A stretch of DNA of 64,000 bases from CAYZXA01 sp964482335 (lineage in GTDB: Bacteria > Patescibacteriota > Minisyncoccia > Minisyncoccales > MHMH01). This document shows, one piece after another, positions 48,363 to 55,193 of this stretch (its first letter is position 1; every line of letters starts with the position of its first letter). Made by a program: the position numbers and the translations under genes. The stretch lies in contig CAYZXA010000001.1 in assembly GCA_964482335.1 (NCBI GenBank), forward strand, positions 1-64,000, read 5' to 3'. A model generated the notes under the pieces. It was given only the letters and a program-made list of their open reading frames with translations. It was not told where the DNA came from and did not search any database.

Positions 48363-48771
48363 ACCAACTCATAAGAAAAAAACAAGAAAAAGAGTAGGCA
48401 GAGGCGGCAAAAGAGGTACTTATTCTGGCAAAGGAATGAAGGGCCAGAAATCAAGGGCTGGCAAAAGGATGAAGCCGGTGATTCGCAGTTTGATTAAAAG
48501 GTATCCTAAGTTGAGAGGCTACAAGTTTAATCCTCAAACAACAAAACCTGTTGTTATTAATTTTGAGGTGCTTGAAAAGAAATTCAAGTCAGGCGACAAG
48601 GTAAGCCCTAAAATCTTGTTAGAAAAGGGATTAATTCGTAAAATAAAAGGGAGGATGCCTCTTGTTAAGATTTTAGGCAAGGGAAAGATTGCCAAAGCTC
48701 TAACCATTGAGGGATGTTCAGTTTCTAAATCAGTTAAAGAGAAACTTAAAACTAATGCAGTGGCTAAATAA
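48343..48771 (+). CDS. rplO: 50S ribosomal protein L15
   Basis: The 142-residue protein has KRVGRGGKRGTYSGKGMKGQ and KSRAGKRMKPVI, then the C-terminal fold with KILGKGKIAKALTIEGCSVS. It overlaps the S5 gene by 20 bases and SecY by 17. Confidence 0.97.
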   Translation: MQLHELKPTHKKKTRKRVGRGGKRGTYSGKGMKGQKSRAGKRMKPVIRSLIKRYPKLRGYKFNPQTTKPVVINFEVLEKKFKSGDKVSPKILLEKGLIRKIKGRMPLVKILGKGKIAKALTIEGCSVSKSVKEKLKTNAVAK

Positions 48772-50035
48772 AGTCATCCAAGTATTTAAGATTCGCGATC
48801 TTCGCAAAAAGATTCTTTTTGTTTTGGCTGTTTTTGTTGTTTTTAGGCTGATGGCCAATATTCCTATGCCCGGCATTGATATTGAAAACCTCAAATCTTT
48901 CTTTGAGCAGTTTCAAATCTTTGGGCTTTTGAACCTCTTTACCGGTGGTACTTTGTCTAATCTATCAATTATTATGCTAGGTTTAGGTCCTTATATCACG
49001 GCCACCATTATTATGCAGTTATTGACCATGATTTTTCCTCCTTTGGAGCGCATGTATAAAGAAGAAGGCGAGGCTGGCCGTCAGAAGTTTAATCAGTACG
49101 GCAGACTTTTAACCGTGCCCTTAGCCATGATGCAGGGCTATGCTATGCTGACTTTGCTGCAAAAACAAGGAGCTATTGGCGCCCTTACCCTAACCACTAT
49201 TCTTACCTCAGTCGTGACCGTGGCAGCTGGCTGTTTATTTTTAATGTGGTTGGGAGAGCTGATTACTGAAAGAGGTATTGGCAATGGTGTCAGCTTGTTG
49301 ATTTTTGCTGGAATTATTGCTAGGGTCCCTCAAAGTATCAGAGAAACCCTGGTTAAGTGGGAGCCTTCTCAACTACCAGCTTATTTGCTCTTCCTCGGCA
49401 TGGCTTTGTTAATTATTTCTGGAGTTGTTATGATAAACGAAGGAAGAAGGAACATACCTGTTTCTTATGCTAAAAGAGTCAGGGGTATGAGAATGTATGG
49501 GGGTGTCTCTACCTATTTGCCTTTGAACGTTAACCCAGCAGGCGTTATACCGATTATCTTTGCTTTATCAATCATGCTTTTTCCTGGTATGGTTGCTAAC
49601 TTCCTGTCAGGTGCTCCTGGCATGGTTGGTTCTGTTGCTCAGTATGTTGGTGACCTTTTTGAAAATGCCTGGGTTTACGGCATCTTATACTTTCTTTTGG
49701 TCTGCCTTTTTACTTACTTTTATACGGCTGTTACCTTTGACCCCAAATCAATTTCTTCTAATCTGCAGAAAATGGGTGGCTTTGTGCCAGGTATCAGGCC
49801 AGGCGAATCAACAGCCAACTTCCTTCACTATATTCTAAATAGGGTTCTGCTGATTGGAGCTTTGTTTTTAGGCACGATAGCTGTTCTGCCTTCAATTATT
49901 GGCGGTGCTACTGGCATTACTGTCTTTTCTTTCTTGATTGGTGGTACGGCTTTGCTTATTACTGTTTCAGTTGTCTTGGAGACAATGCGCCAAATCAATG
50001 CTCAATTACAAATGAGAGAATATGAAACGTTCTAA
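48755..50035 (+). CDS. secY: Protein translocase subunit SecY
   Basis: SecY forms the protein-conducting channel in the membrane. Start ATG 48755 (MQWLNKVIQVFKIRDLRKKI) is in the L15 tail; the longer frame from 48707 is rejected. The 426-residue protein has ten membrane segments and motifs MANIPMPGIDIENL, GLGPYITATIIMQLL, GIGNGVSLLIFAGIIA, PLNVNPAGVIPIIFALS and YFYTAVTFDPKSIS. The last 14 bases overlap adk. Confidence 0.98.
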   Translation: MQWLNKVIQVFKIRDLRKKILFVLAVFVVFRLMANIPMPGIDIENLKSFFEQFQIFGLLNLFTGGTLSNLSIIMLGLGPYITATIIMQLLTMIFPPLERMYKEEGEAGRQKFNQYGRLLTVPLAMMQGYAMLTLLQKQGAIGALTLTTILTSVVTVAAGCLFLMWLGELITERGIGNGVSLLIFAGIIARVPQSIRETLVKWEPSQLPAYLLFLGMALLIISGVVMINEGRRNIPVSYAKRVRGMRMYGGVSTYLPLNVNPAGVIPIIFALSIMLFPGMVANFLSGAPGMVGSVAQYVGDLFENAWVYGILYFLLVCLFTYFYTAVTFDPKSISSNLQKMGGFVPGIRPGESTANFLHYILNRVLLIGALFLGTIAVLPSIIGGATGITVFSFLIGGTALLITVSVVLETMRQINAQLQMREYETF

Positions 50036-50717
50036 GCTATTCATTATTGTTTTAGGACCACCAGGTTCTGGCAAAGGAACCCAGGCCGAGCTTTTGGCTG
50101 AGAAATTTGATTTCTACCACTTAGAAACAAGTGAAATTATTGAGAGAAATTTGGCCAATGCTAAAAAAGACGATTTTGTTCTGGTCAACAACAAGAAATA
50201 TTTTTTATTAGACGAGAAAAAAATGAGGGAATCAGGCGAGTTAATGAGCCCTCCTTTGATTGCTTTTTGGGTTAAGGATAAAATTAAGGAATTGGCTCAA
50301 GAAGGAAAAGGGATTACAACTTCCGGTTCTCCCAGGACGCTCTACGAAGGCAAAGAAGTAGTCCCTGTTTTAAAAAAATTATACGGCATAAAGAATATCA
50401 AAGTAATTTTACTTAATTTAAGTGCCAAAGAATCTATTTGGAGAAATTCTCACCGCAGAAGCTGTCGGTTAATGCGGCATCCTATTTTATACACTAAAGA
50501 AACTGCTAAACTGACTAAGTGTCCTATTGATGGTTCAGAATTAATCATCCGCAAGGATGACAATTCAGAGGTTATTAAGATCAGGTTAAAAGAATATAAA
50601 GAAAGAACATTTCCTTTGGTAAAATATTTTAAAGGGGAGGATTTGCAGGTTAAAAAAATAAATGGCAAGCAGTCAGTTGAAAAAGTATTTAAAGATATTT
50701 TAAAAGCTGTCAAATGA
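50022..50717 (+). CDS. adk: Adenylate kinase-like protein
   Basis: Adenylate kinase balances AMP, ADP and ATP. The P-loop IIVLGPPGSGKGTQAELLAE (about 8-27) is perfect. The usual DGFPRT is SGSPRT here (GITTSGSPRTLYEGKEVV), so the Asp of that motif is replaced by Ser. The LID region is short and lacks zinc cysteines except CPIDGSEL. With the secY-adk-map order it sits where adk normally does. Reduced or altered activity cannot be excluded, particularly as another family member is at 33278. Confidence 0.88.
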   Translation: MKRSKLFIIVLGPPGSGKGTQAELLAEKFDFYHLETSEIIERNLANAKKDDFVLVNNKKYFLLDEKKMRESGELMSPPLIAFWVKDKIKELAQEGKGITTSGSPRTLYEGKEVVPVLKKLYGIKNIKVILLNLSAKESIWRNSHRRSCRLMRHPILYTKETAKLTKCPIDGSELIIRKDDNSEVIKIRLKEYKERTFPLVKYFKGEDLQVKKINGKQSVEKVFKDILKAVK

Positions 50718-51460
50718 TTACTATTAAAACTGCTCAAGAAATCAAGATAATGGCTGAAGGTGGCAAGATTCTGGCTCGTATCATGAAAGAGCTGGAAAAG
50801 AAAGTTAAACCAGGAGTTAGTACCAAAGAATTAGACAGGGCTGCAGAAGCCCTGATTTTAGAATCTGGCAGCAAATGTTCTTTTAAAGGATATGAGGGTT
50901 ATCCTGCTTGTTTGTGTGCTTCTATTAATCAAGAGATTGTTCACGCTATACCTTCTGATAGAATTTTAAAAGAAGGTGATATTCTTTCACTTGATTTAGG
51001 TATTTTGTATAAAGGGTTCCATGCTGATATGGCCGTGACGTTGCCGGTTGGCAAAGTTCCTCCTGAAACCCAAAGGTTAATCAGAGTTACTAAAAAAGCC
51101 TTAAAAAGAGGTATTAAAAAGATTAAACCCGGCAATACTTTGGGTGATATTGGCAATACAATTCAAAGACATGTTGAATCCCAGGGGTTTAATGTAGTCA
51201 GAGAGCTTTGTGGCCATGGCATTGGCAGAAAACTTCATGAAGAACCCCAGATTTTAAATTATGGAAAAAGAAAAGCAGGTCTCGAGATAAAAGAAGGCAT
51301 GACTTTATGCTTGGAGCCAATGGCTACAGCGGGGGATTACCATATTAGAGAATCAAAAGATGGCCATGGTTTTGAAACTGCTGATGGTTCTCTTTCAGCA
51401 CACTTTGAACATATGATCATTGTTACTAAGAATGGAGCAAAGATTTTAACTGTGATATAA
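50714..51460 (+). CDS. map: Methionine aminopeptidase type I
   Basis: It removes initiator methionine. The 248-residue enzyme shows metal ligands in LSLDLGILYKGFHADMAVTL, VRELCGHGIGRKLHEEPQIL, TLCLEPMATAG and SAHFEHMIIVT. It is the usual size and overlaps adk by 4 bases. Confidence 0.97.
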   Translation: MITIKTAQEIKIMAEGGKILARIMKELEKKVKPGVSTKELDRAAEALILESGSKCSFKGYEGYPACLCASINQEIVHAIPSDRILKEGDILSLDLGILYKGFHADMAVTLPVGKVPPETQRLIRVTKKALKRGIKKIKPGNTLGDIGNTIQRHVESQGFNVVRELCGHGIGRKLHEEPQILNYGKRKAGLEIKEGMTLCLEPMATAGDYHIRESKDGHGFETADGSLSAHFEHMIIVTKNGAKILTVI

Positions 51461-51474
51461 TATTTTAATATTAA

Positions 51475-51933
51475 ATGATTGCTGAGTTTAAAATTCTTTT
51501 GATAGCCATGTCGCCGATTTTGGAATTAAGGGGTTCTATTCCTATTGCTCTGGGTGTTTATCAAATGCCGTTTTGGTCTTCTTTTTTAATTTCAATCGTT
51601 GGTAACTTGATTCCTGTTCTTTTGCTTCTTTGGTTGCTGGAGGCTGTTTCTAAATATTTGAGTTCTCACTTTTACTTCTTTAACCGTTTCTTTACTTGGT
51701 TGTTTGAAAGAGCAAGGAGAAAACATACAGATAAGTTTGAGCGCTGGAAAGAATATGCTTTGGTTGTTTTGGTAGCCATTCCTTTGCCTTTTACTGGTGC
51801 TTGGACAGGTTCTTTGTGTGCCTTTGTCTTTGGCATTCCTTTTAAAAAAGCTTTTCCTTTAATTAGTATTGGTGTAGTTATTGCTGCTGTTATAGTTACC
51901 TTAACTACTTTAAGTATTTTCATAGTTACATGA
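51475..51933 (+). CDS. Small multidrug-export-like membrane protein
   Basis: The 152-residue protein has four membrane segments and the family opening SPILELRGSIPIALGVYQMP, then FKKAFPLISIGVVIAAVIVT and the loop EYALVVLVAIPLPFTGAWTG. It belongs to the Sm_multidrug_ex (PF06695) family whose real substrate is not established. It overlaps tpiA by 4 bases. Confidence 0.88.
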   Translation: MIAEFKILLIAMSPILELRGSIPIALGVYQMPFWSSFLISIVGNLIPVLLLLWLLEAVSKYLSSHFYFFNRFFTWLFERARRKHTDKFERWKEYALVVLVAIPLPFTGAWTGSLCAFVFGIPFKKAFPLISIGVVIAAVIVTLTTLSIFIVT

Positions 51934-52550
51934 AGCCCTTAATCGTTGCCAATTGGAAAATGAATCCCTCAAGCTTAAAAGAAGCTAAACTTCTTTTTAA
52001 TCGTGTGAAAAAAGCTGATGGAATAATTTGTCCACCGTTTGTTTATTTGTCCAGTCTGAAAGCTACTGGCGCTCAGGATGTTTTTTGGGAAAATAGAGGA
52101 GCTTTCACTGGTGAAGTTTCGGCTTTAATGTTGAAGAATTTAGGAGTGAAATACGTTATCGTCGGTCATTCGGAAAGAAGAAAGCATTTTAAAGAGACAG
52201 ACGAGATGATTGCTAAAAAAATAAAGGCTGTTTTAAAAGTGAGTTTAAAGCCGATTTTATGCATTGATAAGCTTTCTCAAATTCCCAAAAAGATTAAAGG
52301 AAAACTAATTGTAGCTTACGAGCCCCTCTTTGCTATTGGCACAGGAAAAGCTTGTAGTCCTTTGAGAGCAAAAAAGATGAGGCTCAGCATTAAAAAGATT
52401 GTTGGCGGCAAGGTGCCTATTTTATATGGCGGCAGTGTCAATTCCCAGAATGCCAAATCATACATTAAACAGGCTGGCTTTCAGGGCTTATTGGTTGGTG
52501 GAGCTTCTTTGAAACCTCAAGAATTCATTGACATTGTTAAAAATACTTGA
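51930..52550 (+). CDS. tpiA: Triosephosphate isomerase, shortened
   Basis: TIM interconverts dihydroxyacetone phosphate and glyceraldehyde 3-phosphate. Catalytic residues are present: Lys in VANWKMNP, His in YVIVGHSERRKHF and Glu in VAYEPLFAIGTGKA with the flexible loop, then ILYGGSV and GLLVGGASL. The protein is only 206 residues, against about 250 in most bacteria, so loops between strands have been trimmed. Confidence 0.95.
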   Translation: MKPLIVANWKMNPSSLKEAKLLFNRVKKADGIICPPFVYLSSLKATGAQDVFWENRGAFTGEVSALMLKNLGVKYVIVGHSERRKHFKETDEMIAKKIKAVLKVSLKPILCIDKLSQIPKKIKGKLIVAYEPLFAIGTGKACSPLRAKKMRLSIKKIVGGKVPILYGGSVNSQNAKSYIKQAGFQGLLVGGASLKPQEFIDIVKNT

Positions 52551-52575
52551 CTTATTTGCTTTTTTACAATAGAAT
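52547..52575 (+). promoter_or_regulatory. Promoter of the ykuK-like gene
   Basis: TTGACT at 52547-52552, 17 bp, TAGAAT at 52570-52575. AGGAG at 52578-52582 serves as a Shine-Dalgarno sequence for ATG 52590. Confidence 0.7.
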
Positions 52576-52589
52576 ATTAGGAGATAAAT

Positions 52590-53105
52590 ATGCAAGACAT
52601 TCTTAATAACGGTCATTTTTATAATCCAACGCAGGGAAATTTGACATTCGACCAGATGGTTAAAGCATTGTTCCAATACATGGGAGAGAAGCCTGACAAG
52701 TCATACGAAATTATTGTTGGCTGCGATTCTTCTTCTGGAGAGGAGCCTAATTTCCCTTTGGCAGTTGTTGTTTTAAGAAAAGGCGAAGGAGGCAGGTTTT
52801 TTCTTAAGAGAATAAAATATCCTCCTGCTGAGAGAAAGTTTTTCAATTGGAAGTCAAGGATTTTGAATGAAGTTATGCTATCTTGTGAGCTTGCTTTATC
52901 CTTAAGGGAGAAAGTGGAAAAAAGAACCAAAAGAGCTGACTCCTTTGATTTCGAATTTCGTTACATCCATGCTGATGTTGGAGAAAACGGCCAGACAAAA
53001 GATATGATAAAAGAAGTGACTGGCCTTATTCGTGGTAATGGTTTTGAACCAAAGATTAAGCCAGAGTCATATGTTGCTTCAGTCGTCGCGGACCGCTACA
53101 GCTAA
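52590..53105 (+). CDS. YkuK-like RNase H-fold protein (DUF458)
   Basis: The 171-residue protein has the RNase_H_like (PF04308) pattern: FYNPTQGNLTFDQMVKALFQ, YEIIVGCDSSSGEEPNFPLA with the first acidic residue, FEFRYIHADVGENGQTKDMI and GFEPKIKPESYVASVVADRY. B. subtilis YkuK is of unknown function. The 3' end overlaps the first codons of mnmA. Confidence 0.88.
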   Translation: MQDILNNGHFYNPTQGNLTFDQMVKALFQYMGEKPDKSYEIIVGCDSSSGEEPNFPLAVVVLRKGEGGRFFLKRIKYPPAERKFFNWKSRILNEVMLSCELALSLREKVEKRTKRADSFDFEFRYIHADVGENGQTKDMIKEVTGLIRGNGFEPKIKPESYVASVVADRYS

Positions 53106-54069
53106 AATAATTGTGGCTATGTCAGGCGGTGTTGATTCTTCTGTTGCTGCGGCCCTTTTGAAAAGGGCTGGTTTTAATGTGAGCGGAGTTTTTATAGAAC
53201 TCTATGATTTGCCTTGCCTCAGAGAAGCAGAAAAAAGAGCAAAAAGAGTTGCTAAGGCTTTAAAAGTTCCCCTCCGAGTTTTAGACTTGAGGAAGGAATT
53301 TAAAAAGGAGGTTATTGATTATTTTCTAGCTGAATATCGGGCTGGCCGTACTCCTAATCCTTGCATAGTTTGTAATAAGAAAATAAAGTTTAATTTTGGT
53401 GGATGGATGGCTACAGGTCATTATGTCAGAAGGGTTGGTTCTAAATTGCTGCAAGCCAGAGATAAAGAAAAAGATCAGTCATATTTTCTTTGGCAGCTTG
53501 CTCAGAAACAATTGAAGCATATTTTGTTTCCTAACGGACACTATACCAAGCCTGAGATAAGAAAATTAGCCAAGGAATTTAAGTTGCCAGTATTTGAAAC
53601 TCCTGAATCTCAGGAAGTTTGCTTTGTCCAAAAAACCACAGAACAATTCTTATCTCGTTATATTAAAAGGAAGCCAGGTTACATAATTGATGTTAAAGGA
53701 AAAGTTTTAGGTCAGCACCAGGGTTTGCTTTTTTACACCATCGGACAGAGAAAGGGGATAGGATTGAGTGGCGGTCCTTTCTGGGTTTTGAAAAAAGATT
53801 TAAAGAAGAATCTTTTGATAGTGACTAAAAAAGAAAAAGATTTATTGAGGAAAGAATTAACTTTTAAAAATGTTAATTGGATTTCTGGAAAAGCTCCAAA
53901 ACTGCCTTTGAAAGTTAAGGCAAAAATTAGATACCGTTCAGCACTTAGCCCAGCCACTGTCTATAAAAACAAAGTTATCTTTAATCGACCCCAACGTGCT
54001 ATAACCCCCGGCCAATCAGTGGTATTTTATAGAGGTGAAGAGCTTTTAGGTGGTGGGGTGATTAGATAA
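53071..54069 (+). CDS. mnmA: tRNA 2-thiouridylase MnmA, compact
   Basis: MnmA makes the 2-thio group of wobble uridine in tRNA-Lys, Glu and Gln. The PP-loop is IIVAMSGGVDSSVAAALLKR, the catalytic cysteines are in TPNPCIVCNKKIKF and ESQEVCFVQ, and the C-terminal barrel has KIRYRSALSPATVYKNK and RAITPGQSVVFYRGEELLGG. The segment between the first cysteine and ATGHYVRR is only a few residues long where others have about 20. The start is uncertain: 53071 gives about 332 residues; a start nearer GGVDSS would be shorter, and the frame also opens at 53032. Confidence 0.9.
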   Translation: MLLQSSRTATAKIIVAMSGGVDSSVAAALLKRAGFNVSGVFIELYDLPCLREAEKRAKRVAKALKVPLRVLDLRKEFKKEVIDYFLAEYRAGRTPNPCIVCNKKIKFNFGGWMATGHYVRRVGSKLLQARDKEKDQSYFLWQLAQKQLKHILFPNGHYTKPEIRKLAKEFKLPVFETPESQEVCFVQKTTEQFLSRYIKRKPGYIIDVKGKVLGQHQGLLFYTIGQRKGIGLSGGPFWVLKKDLKKNLLIVTKKEKDLLRKELTFKNVNWISGKAPKLPLKVKAKIRYRSALSPATVYKNKVIFNRPQRAITPGQSVVFYRGEELLGGGVIR

Positions 54070-54123
54070 TTATCTCTTAATAACAAGACATGCTGAAAGA
54101 GGAGGCTTACCTAGTTTTCCACA

Positions 54124-54152
54124 TTGACAAGAGGTCGTGGTTTTCATAAGAT
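54124..54152 (+). promoter_or_regulatory. Promoter of a candidate small RNA
   Basis: TTGACA at 54124-54129, 17 bp, TAAGAT at 54147-54152, matching the tuf promoter. No reading frame follows before the terminator at 54222. Confidence 0.7.
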
Positions 54153-54158
54153 TGATTA

Positions 54159-54266
54159 AAGCACGTTTTTTATAGGAGATCTCCTTTCTTTGACTGGTCA
54201 GGAGATGTCCTACCAAGTTTAGGGGGTTCTGTGTTTTTAAACTACCTTTCAGAACCCCCTTTGTGT
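54159..54266 (+). ncRNA. Candidate small RNA (about 105 nt)
   Basis: A promoter and a terminator frame about 105 bases with no gene. Two near-palindromes, AGGAGATCTCCT (54174-54185) and AGGAGATGTCCT (54200-54211), lie inside and could form two small hairpins or pair with each other. I do not recognise the RNA family; SRP RNA and 6S RNA features are absent. Confidence 0.45.
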
Positions 54267-54268
54267 TT
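54222..54268 (+). terminator. Terminator of the candidate small RNA
   Basis: GGGGGTTCTG at 54222-54231 pairs perfectly with CAGAACCCCC at 54250-54259, followed by TTTGTGTTT. The loop is 18 bases. Confidence 0.75.
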
Positions 54269-54306
54269 AGTAGTTATCATTTTGTGACGAATTAAAGGAT
54301 TAGGAC

Positions 54307-54335
54307 TTGACAAAGCTGAGAAGGCATGCTATAAT
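54307..54335 (+). promoter_or_regulatory. Promoter of the three-gene orphan operon
   Basis: TTGACA at 54307-54312, exactly 17 bp, TATAAT at 54330-54335: a full consensus promoter. A leader of about 100 bases with a GGCTCTC/GAGAGTC hairpin (54384-54402) and a T-containing tail precedes the first ATG, which may act as an attenuator. Confidence 0.85.
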
Positions 54336-54441
54336 ACAGACGTAGAGAGGGTCAATAACTTTTCTATATTATAATTTCACAGACGGCTCTCTCTTCGAGA
54401 GTCGTTTGTTAGTTTAAAAAAAATAATAAGGGGGTGCTGAG

Positions 54442-54531
54442 ATGGCATATACTGTCATAAGTGGAGTGTTCTTCCCGCTTCGAAATAGGGAAGACCTAGA
54501 AGAAGCTATCGCCTGCAAGAATGAAAAGTAG
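54442..54531 (+). CDS. 29-residue peptide, first gene of the orphan operon
   Basis: It reads MAYTVISGVFFPLRNRED, then LEEAIACKNEK. GGGGGTG at 54430-54436 is a good Shine-Dalgarno site 5 bases upstream, and it overlaps the next frame by 11 bases. It could be a leader peptide. No homologue is recognised. Confidence 0.5.
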   Translation: MAYTVISGVFFPLRNREDLEEAIACKNEK

Positions 54532-54676
54532 GCGAGAGCAAGGAGGATTTATTAAATATTATGTTAAATCCAATATAAATCCTCCGATCTCTCAAGTTCA
54601 AGATATCCATCGTGAATTTGAGAGTTGGGAAATGAACATTGAAAAATACGAATTTCGTGCCGCTCATATAAAATAG
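54521..54676 (+). CDS. 51-residue protein of unknown function
   Basis: It reads MKSRREQGGFIKYYVKSNIN, then PPISQVQDIHREFESWEMNI and EKYEFRAAHIK. It starts inside the previous frame and ends 16 bases before the next ATG with GGAGG between. Coding is supported by this packing and the shared promoter; no family is recognised. Confidence 0.5.
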   Translation: MKSRREQGGFIKYYVKSNINPPISQVQDIHREFESWEMNIEKYEFRAAHIK

Positions 54677-54692
54677 AAAGGAGGTAAGTCTA

Positions 54693-55046
54693 ATGAAAAC
54701 TAGTAAGATTCTTGAAAGACTATTAGAAAGTGAACCTGGCGCTGTGGTAGTTGAGGAATGTTCCAAAAAGTTTATTCTATGGACTCTTTCAAATTCTTTC
54801 CGGAAGGAGAGAATTCTTAAAGAGCTTAGGACAAACTTTCCTAGTTTAGAAAAACAGGATTTACTATTAAAACTAGGAACTTATCCATTATTATCCACGG
54901 CTAATAAGTTTGTTGCAAATGCTAGATACAATTCTTCATCTTCTTCCATTCGGCAGCTTTTCTTGCTGCCCTTAGTGAAAAAGAAGATTCCTCGACCAAG
55001 ACGTCTTCTAGTGCGGCAGTCAAAGAGGAGGGTGATTACAACGTAA
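54693..55046 (+). CDS. 117-residue protein of unknown function
   Basis: A strong AAAGGAGG lies 8 bases before the ATG. The N-terminus is helical and charged (ILERLLESEPGAVVVEECSK), the middle holds YNSSSSSIRQLFLLPL and the C-terminus is strongly basic (KKKIPRPRRLLVRQSKRRVI), which fits nucleic-acid binding. No family is recognised. The stop codon sits inside a terminator stem (55025-55057). Confidence 0.7.
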   Translation: MKTSKILERLLESEPGAVVVEECSKKFILWTLSNSFRKERILKELRTNFPSLEKQDLLLKLGTYPLLSTANKFVANARYNSSSSSIRQLFLLPLVKKKIPRPRRLLVRQSKRRVITT

Positions 55047-55064
55047 TCTCCCTCCTCCATTTTA
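55025..55064 (+). terminator. Terminator overlapping the end of the 117-residue gene
   Basis: GAGGAGGGTGATTAC at 55025-55039 pairs with 55043-55057 with a single mismatch around an AAC loop, followed by CATTTT. It includes the stop codon. Confidence 0.75.
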
Positions 55065-55080
55065 AACAGATGAGGTTAGA

Positions 55081-55136
55081 GGTGCTTTCCGCTTTTCGAG
55101 GCTCTCTCGAAGCGGAGGGCACCTTTGGCCTTTTTT
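55081..55136 (+). terminator. Second terminator hairpin
   Basis: A long stem (GGTGCTTTCCGC... with ...GCGGAGGGCACC, 55081-55123) is followed by TTTGGCC and six T. It backs up the terminator at 55025. Confidence 0.7.
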
Positions 55137-55152
55137 GATTGTTTGAGATTTG

Positions 55153-55181
55153 TTGCTTAAAAGCTGTTAATTGGATATAAT
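55153..55181 (+). promoter_or_regulatory. alaS promoter
   Basis: TTGCTT at 55153-55158, 17 bp, TATAAT at 55176-55181; the ATG is at 55194. Confidence 0.7.
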
Positions 55182-55193
55182 ATAATAATTGAA

